Source of the DNA: Luscinia megarhynchos | Taxonomy: Eukaryota > Chordata > Aves > Passeriformes > Turdidae | NCBI GenBank assembly: GCA_034336665.1 | Contig: CM067568.1 | Location: forward strand, 38,048,770 to 38,112,769 | DNA length: 64,000 nt | Direction of reading: 5' to 3' | Shown: positions 20,909-30,646 of the stretch, piece after piece | Numbering within the stretch: the stretch's first letter is position 1 | Layout of the letters: every line of letters begins with the position of its first letter | Notes under the pieces: generated by a model | Databases searched by the model: none | What the model was told of the DNA's origin: nothing | What the model saw: only the letters and a program-made list of their open reading frames with translations | Made by a program: the position numbers and the translations under genes

Positions 20909-23900
20909 GTAAGTAAAAATTTGGTTTTTTTCAAAGGGAATTTGTGGTGTATATGCAGTTATTAGGAATTATAATGTCAAAATTAGCAATGAACAGATGG
21001 AAAATCAGTAGCCAGAGCAAATGTTTGTTGTTAATATGCTAAGTTTAAGAGAAATAGGCTTAAACTTATAAAACAAAAAGTGAAAAAAAAAAAGACTTGC
21101 TGGATTGTTGTGTAAGGTGTGTGATCAAAGTTCAGTAAAAATACTTATGAATAGCTAGTTTTCCTCAGGTGTCCCCAAAATGGGCAGTATAAAACAGCTT
21201 TAAAGTATTTTTGACTCATTCTTTACAGATATATAATAAATTAAACAAAATATAAAATTAAAATGGTAGGTTATAAAATGAGAAAGAAGACTCTTTATCA
21301 TGTATCTATAATACATTCATGGCCCATTCTGCAGAACCCTTGGGTTTTTTTCTACTGAGGCAAACTGTTTTGGGATTTCTTTTGTAATCCTTACAAAACA
21401 CTTGGTTAATATTTCCTCTATACTTATTTTTTCTTCTTTAATATGAAGCAACTAGTTTTGTGTTTCTCAAAGGTAAATAACTCTGCAGGAGGCAGAGCCA
21501 CAGAATCACAAGTGGGCAAATGATGTCCCATTTATTATCCACTGATTACCACTGTGAAATCTGTCATAATCATAGTTGAAACTGTTTGTAACCTGTTTCT
21601 ATTGGTTTGAAAGACTTAAGTGTTGTATTTTCAATGTTCAATTTTCAATCTTTCAATTCCCCTGGAGTGGAAGAGACCTTAGATTTCCTCTGATGATGGA
21701 TTTCTATTTTCTTGTGGAGCCATACCAAGTTCAGTATGTTCTGGATGTTGTCTTTGTGGAACAGCATGGGAAATGGGCTCCAAACTGACCAGAGCACATC
21801 AGTAGTGGTTTCTGTGGGGAGACAGGGGTGGAGAAAAAGATAACTTAAAATCATTCAAACTGAATTGGAAACTTTTATTTTAATATGTTTAAGGTTTATA
21901 TTCCTAAAATTTATGTAATTTCATCATAAGTGTATTCAAAATAGAGGACAAAATCTCTGAAATAATTACTAGATTTAACTTAGAATTTCTAAAATATAAA
22001 ATTATAAACATGCCTGGAAAATACTTTTTAGCTGTTTAGATCTACTTTGGTAATTGAATTTGTTAATTCTGCATACATCCTTTCAATTTAAGCATTGAAA
22101 CCTTGGCTAAAGGAGCACTGGAGAAATGTCCACAAAGGACAAGAGCTTTTCCCCTTGATGTCTGCAGTACATAGGAATGAAAATAAGACAGGGCTGCTTT
22201 TTGCATTAGCTGATTTCCACTTGATGATACAAATAGATAAGTATCATAACAAAGCACATACATTAAAATGTTTTGCAACTGCAATTCATCAGAATTTGAT
22301 ATATATCACATTTCTTTTATTCTAGAGGCAATGAGCAGAGTTCAAGCCATTACCGACTACTTAGGGCCTGATTGCCGGTATCTTAACTTCAAAGCAGGGG
22401 AGGAGATCATTGTATACTCCAAACTTTCAAGGGAAAATGAAAACTTGTGGACAGGAAGTGTAAGTACTTCAATCTGAAAGACTCTCCCAATAAATATTTT
22501 ACATATAGTAATAGCATAACAACCACAGTCTACCTGCTTCTAAGGATGTTCTCTCTCTTTTAGAATATTAACCAGTCATGATAATACAGTATTTGGGAGA
22601 TGGGTCATTGTTACTATCATTATACAGAAAGAGAAAATCAAATCTTGGCAAAGATCACTCATAGAGAAACAAAGTCAAGATCAGAATACAAGTTTTCTGG
22701 TTTTTTCATGTTATCATTTGGCTGTAATTATTTAATCTGGTTCCCTTGGAAACACTCAGATCTATCAGGTCAGGTTCCTACCTACAGGTCTGTAGGTAAG
22801 ATATCCAGTATTGGTCCCTGACTTCACAGTTCTGCTGCTTAAGGAAAGCTCCCAGAGAAGTTATCATGCATATTCAATGACTTGGAACAAGTGACAATGA
22901 AGTTAGAAGAGTCATTTAAGAAGGAATGGCTGTATTTATCCAAATCAAGTTTTACTGCTAGTAAAACTGTGTAAGTGCTTCAAAACTACAAGACATTAGT
23001 ACAATTTTTGCGTGTTTTTTTTTTCCCTGTAAATAATCTGTCACATTTATTGTTTAACAGTGAAATTCTATCTTCCTTTTGTTTTTTATATCCAAGAGTA
23101 TTTTTGCAGGCACCTTACTATTCCTTGCTTTCCATAATATATCCCTCCATTTGGATATATCCAAAAGCATACCTTCAATGGTTTGATGTAAAGACAGGAG
23201 TGGTTTCTTAGCCAGAGACTTGATTCTTCTTATTATCATTATTATCATTAACTTATTTTCTGTACTGTAGCCATCTTCATTGTAATTTTCTCTTGAGCTG
23301 CAGCCAGTCTTATATCTGAATTGCATATCCTACTTTTCTTGTAACTTAATGTGGGTCATTAGTTATTAAGGCATGACATTTTTCTGATTTGAGACAATGG
23401 GAAATTTGCAGCCAATTTTAGTAGGAGCTGGCTGCAACCATCAGTGCACACAGCACTGTCTTCAGCTGAAGCAGTTTTAAGGTTACTGCTTTGTTAGTGC
23501 ACAAACTCACGTTCCTAAAAAAAATACAGGATATAATACTATGGAGTAATATACTTCCCCTTGATTTCTGAAATGGCAAGGGCAACACTTGTGAAGGAAA
23601 AATAAACCAATCTTTTGACAAAACAGAATTAAGGAGATAGGGGGCTGTTCTGTAAACTTATTGTTCATCCATACTTTTCCAGCACATATGCAAGTACCTC
23701 ACATATATATCACTGAACTTTAAATGCTCTTATTAGTTTTGTATCTTTTACAGAAAGGAAAAGATTTTGGATATTTCCCAAGAGATGCTGTGAAGGTTGA
23801 GGAAGTTTTAATTGGAGAAGAAGTTGAAGTGCTCACTAAGGTAAACCAACAACCAGATTTTCCAATGTAGTTTTCAACAACTGAAAATCTAATATTCAGT

Positions 23901-25403
23901 TAGAAATTCAACTGTTGATGGATATTTTATTTTACATTATTCAAAACGTGTTTTTATAATTGTTCCATTTGCATGTTTATTGTTCTCTAAAATAATTTCT
24001 GTATAATTAAAGATATAGAACCTATAGGAATAATATAATTAATTACAATTCTTTGTGTAAAGTTATAACAGAAAGAATGACAATAATTTTGCTGCGCTAG
24101 ACAGTGATATAGAAAATTACACATTAGAACTTTTTAAAAGTTAATATTATTCTTTTAGGAAACTGATTTCCTTTGTCTTCATGAAGATAAGTACACTTTT
24201 GAAAATGAAGATAACACATTATATGATCACAACAAAGAAAGTGAATATTCATTGTCTGATGTAGACTCAAACCTGCATGAAAATGAACTCTTACAATATA
24301 CAAGAGACCCCATACAAAATGAAGAAAGAACTGAATCAGTTTCTGAAAATGACTCTGAGGAATCTCACATTCAGGAATCCGTAAACAAAAAGTTGGTTAG
24401 AAAAGATGATACTGAAGAGCCACAAATGCAAAACAGTATCCCAGGAGAACCTGTTCAAACTCAGTCTAGCTGGTTCTCAGGATGGTTCACCACAGAAAGT
24501 GAAAATTATGAAGAGCCCTTAAAAGTTGTTAATGAATCTTCAGAGGCAAATAAATACCAAGGCAGAAAAACAGAGGAGACAGATGAAAATTATTTACAGG
24601 AGCCAAATGATAAGGAAGAACAAGAATCCTCCACATCTGGTTGGTTTCAAGGTGGACTGACAAGCTTTCTGTATTTCAGTGAAGAGAATGAAGACGTTGA
24701 TTTGACATCAGAAAAAAATGATCCACAAAACCATGATGTGTCTGGTGTGCCTGAGCATTCTAGTACTGCACAGGAAACAACAGCCACCAATGTCTTGTCA
24801 GAAGAAGAAAAGACTGAAAGCCAAGAATCCGAATCAAATTGGTTTAATTTGGGTTTAAGTGATGTTCTTAGTTTTGGGCATGCTGAGGAAGCAACAATTA
24901 CTACAGAGGACCAGAGAAGCAGAGGAACAACAGATCAAGCAAATAGAAATGAGGAAGATCAGACTTTAGACCAGAAAGAATTACATATGGACAAAGAATC
25001 AGAGGAAGTAGTTAATGAGGTAATAGATGAAGAAAATGAGAATTATGCACAAAAAATAACAAATTCAAACAGTAACAGGACAGATCCTGGGGAGATACCA
25101 GCAAGTGCACATACTCTTAATAACACCAAAACCACCTCAAGTAGCACAGAATCATCTTTTGATATACCAACATGTGACAAAGAGAAGTCAATTGAACCTT
25201 ACATTTCAGAAGAAAACTTGGTATTAGAAAACCAGCTGCTGAAAAACACTGATGATGAAAAGAAAAATCAGGAATCAGAAAGCAGACGTGGTCAATCAGG
25301 TTGGTATACAAATATCTATAACAGTTTTATTAATTATAATATGGACAAACATGATAATCAACAGGAACATGAATCAATTGCATCAAATTTCTTGTCCTCA
25401 TGA
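20794..25403 (+). CDS. MIA2: MIA2 long-form (TALI) N-terminus: signal peptide, SH3 domain and acidic luminal exon, ending at a stop
   Basis: Luminal half of TALI, the TANGO1 partner that helps load bulky cargo (lipoproteins, collagens) at ER exit sites. Exons 20794-20908, 22326-22459, 23754-23840 and 24159-25403 join in frame to 526 aa. Residues about 9-22 are a hydrophobic signal peptide. The MIA-type SH3 domain follows, with its paired cysteines (KKCGDPEC) and GPDCRYLNFKAGEEIIVYSK, KGKDFGYFPRDAV and DFLCLH. Next is a Glu/Asp/Ser/Asn-rich segment with repeated W-F modules (SSWFSGWF, SGWFQGGLTSFLYF, SNWFNLGLSDVLSFG, SGWYTNIYNSFINY). The frame stops at TGA 25401-25403, before any membrane segment, and the DNA beyond looks like decayed continuation. 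Whether this truncated form is made, or splicing bypasses the stop, is unresolved. Confidence 0.85.
22326..22459 (+). CDS. MIA2: MIA2 TALI exon 2 (SH3)
   Basis: 134 nt reading AMSRVQAITDYLGPDCRYLN, then FKAGEEIIVYSK and NLWTGS. Acceptor TTATTCTAG, donor GTAAGT, phase 0. Confidence 0.92.
23754..23840 (+). CDS. MIA2: MIA2 TALI exon 3 (SH3 end)
   Basis: 29 codons, KGKDFGYFPRDAVKVEEVLI then GEEVEVLTK. Acceptor CTTTTACAG, donor GTAAAC. Confidence 0.92.
24159..25403 (+). CDS. MIA2: MIA2 TALI exon 4 (acidic luminal region, stops at 25403)
   Basis: 414 codons open from a TCTTTTAG acceptor. Begins ETDFLCLHEDKYTFENEDN; the Cys in DFLC is the expected last SH3 disulphide cysteine. Stop TGA at 25401. 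A weak in-frame donor (CAG/GTTGGT at 25300, phase 1) could join the exon at 28425 without losing frame. Confidence 0.85.
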   Translation, partial: ETDFLCLHEDKYTFENEDNTLYDHNKESEYSLSDVDSNLHENELLQYTRDPIQNEERTESVSENDSEESHIQESVNKKLVRKDDTEEPQMQNSIPGEPVQTQSSWFSGWFTTESENYEEPLKVVNESSEANKYQGRKTEETDENYLQEPNDKEEQESSTSGWFQGGLTSFLYFSEENEDVDLTSEKNDPQNHDVSGVPEHSSTAQETTATNVLSEEEKTESQESESNWFNLGLSDVLSFGHAEEATITTEDQRSRGTTDQANRNEEDQTLDQKELHMDKESEEVVNEVIDEENENYAQKITNSNSNRTDPGEIPASAHTLNNTKTTSSSTESSFDIPTCDKEKSIEPYISEENLVLENQLLKNTDDEKKNQESESRRGQSGWYTNIYNSFINYNMDKHDNQQEHESIASNFLSS

Positions 25404-27558
25404 CCCCCTCCGAATTGTGATCACTCAGACATAAAAAATACAGGAGAAAAGTCTGAAATATCTGAAGAACAAAACCATCACTTCTCTTTTAGTCAGTCTG
25501 CTGAAGTTTCTGGGTTCAACAGCCAAAGAAAGGCAAGTGCAGCATTATGGAGAACTACCAGGAACTGCAAATAATCATCTGAGCATCAAGAAGACCACAT
25601 GTGACAGTGAACCGAGTCTTAGTCTAGAAACACCTGAGAAAGACAAACTAGTCAAAAGTTATGGTGCAGAAAAAAATTCAGCATCCAAAAGCCATTTCAA
25701 AATGGATAGTACTGTAAAAGATTAAATTCACAAATCAGAGAATAAAAGTGTCTCACAGGGTTTTTATGAAACCAACATCAAACACTTCAGTCAGGACATT
25801 TTTAATGATGAACATCATCAGAAATCTAGGGAGTCCCAAGAACTGACTCCAGACTACTCTTTCTCACCTCACCTCTCATTAAATGGCCTCAGTTTAACAG
25901 GTACTAAAACTTCCAAAGAAACTGGCCATCTGGAAGAATATGGAGTTTCAGAATAGAAGGTAAAAACTGCTAGCTGAGAAGAACTAAGTTTCCATAATAA
26001 AGACAGACCATGGTAAGCCTTGATAAAATACCACAGGGAAAGGAAACTGAAGGCACTGCAAATCAGAAAGCTAAACATAGCATATCAGGTAACATTAATG
26101 CAAATATCTCCAAAGAGAATGATCTTTCCTTGTCAGCTGGCAGTGCAAAGTAACAAACAGGGCAGTGGAGAAAAAAGAAAATCTACCAAATGAGTAGAAG
26201 ATTGGACAACTCTTGATGCTCTTGCTCATGGCTTGTCAGAGTGAAGCAATAAACTGAACAAATTCCTATAAATGTGCAATATCACCAGGAAGGTGGAAGA
26301 GAACTAAAATGGGAAGATTCACATTCCCAGCATAGCTGGTACCAGAGAATGGACAGTCTTAATCTAGATCTCAGAAAGAAATATAAAAATCATCTGTGAT
26401 ACAATAAAACAAAATATTAATCTGCATCCTCAGATTTAGGCCAATCAGTTCAAACCACTAAGACAGTGCAAGATACAAAAGCATAGAAAATTAATCTGAG
26501 TTTTGAAAGACATACTACTTTAAAAGACAAAGTAATACCAGTCTTCAGCTGAATTCATGTCCAAAAAAGCATTTATAAAGAAAATTTACTGAGAATAAAA
26601 GCACCAGTCATGTGATATGAGTCTGACCAAGTGTAAACTTTTAATTTTCGAGCTCTCTAAAATAGAAGACATTTTAAAGGAAAAAAAATAGACAGCTAGT
26701 ATCTTCTAAAGTCATTTAACTAGAAAGCCAGACTGCTATTAAAAAAACTGGATTAATTAAATCCTGGCAACCTGGGATTGCTCATAAACCTGGCTGACAC
26801 CAGTAGATGTTGAAAAAAAAGATACTGTTGTAACTGAAAGGATGAATAATGCTGAACAATGAATTGCTGCTACTAAACTAGTTAGGAGAAGAAAAAAAAA
26901 AGAAAGATTCTGAAAATAAGAGTCAAAATCCAGAAATACAAATAATAGCAACTATATTTTAACAACAAGGATTTCAGAAGTACTTTTACGAGACCATCAG
27001 GGTTCTTTGCAAATATATTTAGTAAAACTAACAATTAAGCCTGTCAAAAAACGTCTAAGCATGTTTGGTTAAAAAACCCAAATGAAAATAGAAATGAAAT
27101 TAGGACTAGTACACTTGAATACTGCACAGAGGAGAGGAAGCTGAAAGGAATCTGAACAATATACGATAATATTAAATATAGAGATGGTGCAGAAAAAAAC
27201 CCAGGCAAATACTGTATGATAAACAGATTTACCAAACCCATCAACTACATTTCAATAATTTTATTTAAATTAAAATAAGATGTTAGAGTACATCTATGAT
27301 GGAAGCAAACTGCTGCAGCAGCACCAGCAATTTGAAAAGATTCATTGTGAAATCACAGCTTACTCCACTAAAGATAATCCTATGAGCAGGGAACAGGTCA
27401 TTGTGTCTGCACAAAAGGGGCACAATTTGGACACTGAGCAGAGAAAATATACAGAAAAAAGGAATGTTCTTCTAGAGCTGCCAGAGCTTTTGTCTGCTAT
27501 AACAATTAAGTGTGCTGCCCAAACTGCAGCTAAAGTTACTAGAGTCATGTTTCACTAA
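25404..27558 (+). pseudogene. Decayed continuation of the MIA2 luminal exon
   Basis: After the TGA, the same frame stays open for 56 codons of similar acidic, Ser-rich composition (ending TAA 25572-25574). The theme then moves to the next frame at about 25537-25725 (GELPGTANNHLSIKK; SLSLETPEKDKL) and continues past a TAA with SHLSLNGLSLTG-like text before further stops. From about 26.1 to 27.28 kb no clear frame is left. 27280-27555 is again coding-like (92 codons, LLELPELLSAITIKCAAQ). This looks like a once longer exon 4 that has accumulated frameshifts and stops. Placing the last block in the same relic is inference. Confidence 0.6.
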
Positions 27559-28424
27559 CGGAGATTTAGCAAGAACAAAATATCCTTTGTTGGTAGGAAA
27601 AAATCCCCACAACAGATACAACACTGTCTCCTTCTGGTGATTTAAAATGAAGAGGTACTGAGCCTAACTTATACCAGTTAATGACTGGTTTATGATATTT
27701 CAAGGATCTGATAACACAAGTTGAATTAATATAATGGTAACAGCTAAAGAGCAAATTACTCATCTTGCACTACTGGACTATTTCTGATGTGTATCTTTGG
27801 GCACTACTGTCTTGAAGCATATTATTAAATTAAAAATTTGTAACTTTTTTTTCTTTGTGGGTAAGCACGGTGTGGGTTTTTTTTGCAAGCAGTATTTTAT
27901 TAGCCTCAGGCAATTTACTTCAAGTCACTAAAACTGAGGCAGCCAGGTGCCTTCAGTCATACTTCTGCATGAACATGCCTGTGGTTTTTTGCATTTTGCA
28001 CAGAAGCTTGATATCTTGTGGGAATTTGTTAATCTTTAATCCTACATGGCATTTTTAACTGTTCTCCCTCTAAAGCTTACCCCAATTGTATTTGGATATA
28101 AGAAAGAAACCTACTAATCCTGACCAGGGAATCTACAAATTAACTATCAAAACCAAACATTTTTTTTTCCTGAACACTGATTTTTAATTATTTTACTACA
28201 ACATTTTGCTTAAAGCTCTATCCTTCAAATTCTGAGATCATTATTTGTATAGTGTTTCTTAAATCATAAATCTGTAGCACATTTACCCTAATGTGATACT
28301 CTAGTGTTGGGCTTTAAGCTGAGGAAAAGAAAAATAAAAAATTAAAATCTCTGTAGAGGTGAATATCTTACAGGAGTTGAAGTCTCTAAAAATAACCATG
28401 ATTTCCCTTCACAATTATGTGCAG

Positions 28425-28640
28425 GAGTAGGCAGAAGAAAGCTACTAGAAGAAACACCAGAGAAGGAGAATGAAATGTATGTAACTATAGAGAATGAACA
28501 TGACAGTGACCAAGATTCAGAAGCAACAGCCATTGCTTCAGTAAATTCTGAAACAAAAATGGACAGTTCAGGACCTGACTCTGAAGATGATGTCAGAAAG
28601 TCTTCCTCTGATGCCATCCAGAATTATGTTCCAAGTAATG
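28425..28640 (+). CDS. MIA2: MIA2 luminal exon after the decayed stretch
   Basis: 216 nt, acidic: GRRKLLEETPEKENEMYVTI, ENEHDSDQDSEATAIASVNS, then SDAIQNYVPSN. Acceptor TGTGCAG, donor GTAAGT. It needs one base from the previous exon and leaves one, fitting the next exon exactly. Confidence 0.75.
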
Positions 28641-28788
28641 GTAAGTGCTAAGTTTTTTAATTTTAAGGAAAATAGATTTGCAATCTTAAAGAAAAAGCAA
28701 AACAAGAAACAATGAAACCAGCTGGAATTATATGAAGTTGACAATAGTAAGGTAAAACCTCTTGTTTTATTCCTTATGATCAAACCAG

Positions 28789-28889
28789 AAGGAGGCTGGA
28801 TACATCAGATACTTCTGTGCTTGAATGCTCTTGAGATCAGAGAAACCATAAAAACTGCATCGTCAGCAGTGATGATTATCGTCACAACG
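28789..28889 (+). CDS. MIA2: MIA2 membrane-proximal hydrophobic exon
   Basis: 101 nt reading EGGWIHQILLCLNALEIRE, then TIKTASSAVMIIVTT. Acceptor AAACCAG, donor GTAAGA, ending phase 0. It resembles the human TALI stretch just before the membrane exon (QIL..L pattern, ending in a small hydrophobic run). Confidence 0.75.
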
Positions 28890-29042
28890 GTAAGAATTCT
28901 TTCTGTGATATAACACTGACATTAGTGCGAGTTTAAGCCAGCTACAAAGTTATGTTCTGCAAAAAAACTCCTAAAAACAGGGGGAAAAAAGAAAGAAAAA
29001 AGATAAAAAGTCCTTTTAAATAAACCCTCTACCTGCTTCCAG

Positions 29043-29135
29043 GGTTATCTGATGCCAAATGAGATAGAGTACAAGAAAATGTTAGGTCAGCTGCTCATCA
29101 TGTGCCTCTTTGCAGTGCAGAATCTGATGAACTTA
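29043..29135 (+). CDS. MIA2: MIA2 additional hydrophobic exon
   Basis: 31 codons, GYLMPNEIEYKKMLGQLLIM then CLFAVQNLMNL. Acceptor CTTCCAG, donor GTACGT; phase 0 on both sides, so it can be included or skipped before 31591. I do not recall a counterpart in the main human isoform. Confidence 0.7.
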
Positions 29136-30211
29136 GTACGTGAGGATTTGGGGTTTTGTTTTGTGGAGTTTTTTTAACAGCCAGAAAACACTGAGTGGTG
29201 TTTTTAAATTTTTGTTTGGTTTTGTTTATTTATTTTTTTTTTAAATGAAACTAATAGCTCCCTCTAGTTCTCAGAACAGTACTCATTAAATTTGCTTGGA
29301 CTTAAAAACTTGAGTTATGATGAGTAAAATAACCAGACAAGTTCTTTTATTTTTAAAGAATACTTTCAAAGCCTTGATTCACAAATCCTCCTCTCGTTAG
29401 TAATTGCATTAAAGATACTTTTCTAAGCAAATATATAAAATAGAAAATGGGGTTATTATTGCTATGAGGGTGTCTTAAACACCAAAAAGTAGTGAAGAGT
29501 GAAGGTGAACCTTAAGGGGCACAACTCCAGGAAACAACGCTGCCAGGGCACCGTGAGAAAAGGCAGATGTTGCTGCAGTCTCCTCTACATACAGGAGTAG
29601 TGGCAGGTGAAGTGCCATATGGTCAACTTCACTTCGGTGCTTTGGTTGAACTTTGTTTAGACCGGGTAACTGAAGTTTAAGAACCAGGTAAATTTAGTCC
29701 TGATTTCCAGCGTACGTGTATAAAATATACGGTTAAATTGTAGTTTAGGATGAGGAGAACTGAGGGGCAACTGACTGCAACTCACCGACAGCTCACTGCT
29801 ACGGCCAAACTCGTTCTTATCCTGTTTGATACAGCTGAAAAAGCTAAAAAAGGCACTTCCACCTATGCTGGTCCCCTAGGTGCTTTGCAGGCAAGTCACT
29901 CACCTTGCGCGGTGAAGGTCGTTAGCACATGTTTAAAAAAAAAAAAAAAAAAGGTTAGTTAAAAACTAAAACCCGAACCAAACCAAATTAGCGTTAATCT
30001 TAGTGAATGAGACGAAGAATCCTTTGCTATGTGGCACGGCATCTCCCCTTACGCCCGGGATCAGCAGCCCGGCAGGATCCCTTTCAGCACGGGCACTTGG
30101 CTCTTGGCTCGGGCCCGCCCAGCCGGGACCCACCTGCCCTGCCCGGCCCGGCCCGGCCCTCCCCGCCGGGACGGGGCACGCACGGCGGGCGGCCCGCGGA
30201 GCCGGGCCCGC

Positions 30212-30238
30212 ATGGAGGCGGCCAGCGCCGCGCGGGAG
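30212..30238 (+). CDS. MIA2: Possible alternative first exon of MIA2 short form
   Basis: ATG followed by EAASAARE, then a GTGAGC donor; phase 0, so it could splice to 31591. Its start context is weaker (C at -3) than that of the 30518 ATG. It may equally be 5' UTR. Confidence 0.35.
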
Positions 30239-30517
30239 GTGAGCTTCTCTGAGCGTGCTTCAGGGAGGAACAGGCGGGTAGCGCGGGGTCACGTCCGTGC
30301 CGGAGGGCGCACGCCGAGGGGAGCTGCCGGTCTCTGCCGCCGGCGGTCCCCGTGCCCAGGGGCGGCTGCGCCGGCACAGGCCCGGAGCCGCCAGCACCTG
30401 TGCGGCGCCCCCCGCTCCCCGCCGCAGCAGTGGTTCGTGCCCGCCCCCCCGGCGGGCAGTGGTACGGGCCGGTTGTCAGGCGGCGGGCCGGAAGGGGCGC
30501 GCGCCGCCCGCGGGAAG

Positions 30518-30646
30518 ATGGCGGCGGGCGGGGGGCCCGGGGCCGGCAGCGGCAGCGGCACCGGCGGCGGCACGGCCGGGCTGTGGCCGGGGCTGCGGGA
30601 CAGCGCCTGGCGCTGCTGCGGGCTGGCCTGGGAAGGGCTGCGCTGG
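30518..30646 (+). CDS. MIA2: MIA2 short-form first coding exon
   Basis: 43 codons, [18 protein letters not shown], then [20 protein letters not shown] and LRW. Good Kozak (A at -3, G at +4), donor GTGAGT, phase 0. Its position and phase match the human cTAGE5-specific exon, though the sequence differs. Confidence 0.75.

Larger units (their letters stand above)
20909..30211 (+). other. MIA2 5' introns and sequence upstream of the internal CpG island
   Basis: Introns 20909-22325, 22460-23753, 23841-24158, 27559-28424 (after the relic), 28641-28788 and 28890-29042, then 29136-30211 leading into the second promoter. AT-rich, with no identified repeat except an 18-base A run at 29935-29952. No other gene recognised. 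Confidence 0.7.

Noticed and set aside
25401..25403. Stop-codon readthrough as explanation for the MIA2 TGA
   Set aside because: The codon after TGA is CCC rather than the CTA type known to favour readthrough, and further stops and frame changes follow.
29935..29952. A18 run as the tail of a retroposed gene copy
   Set aside because: The sequence before it shows no recognisable gene or repeat, and no flanking duplication is visible.
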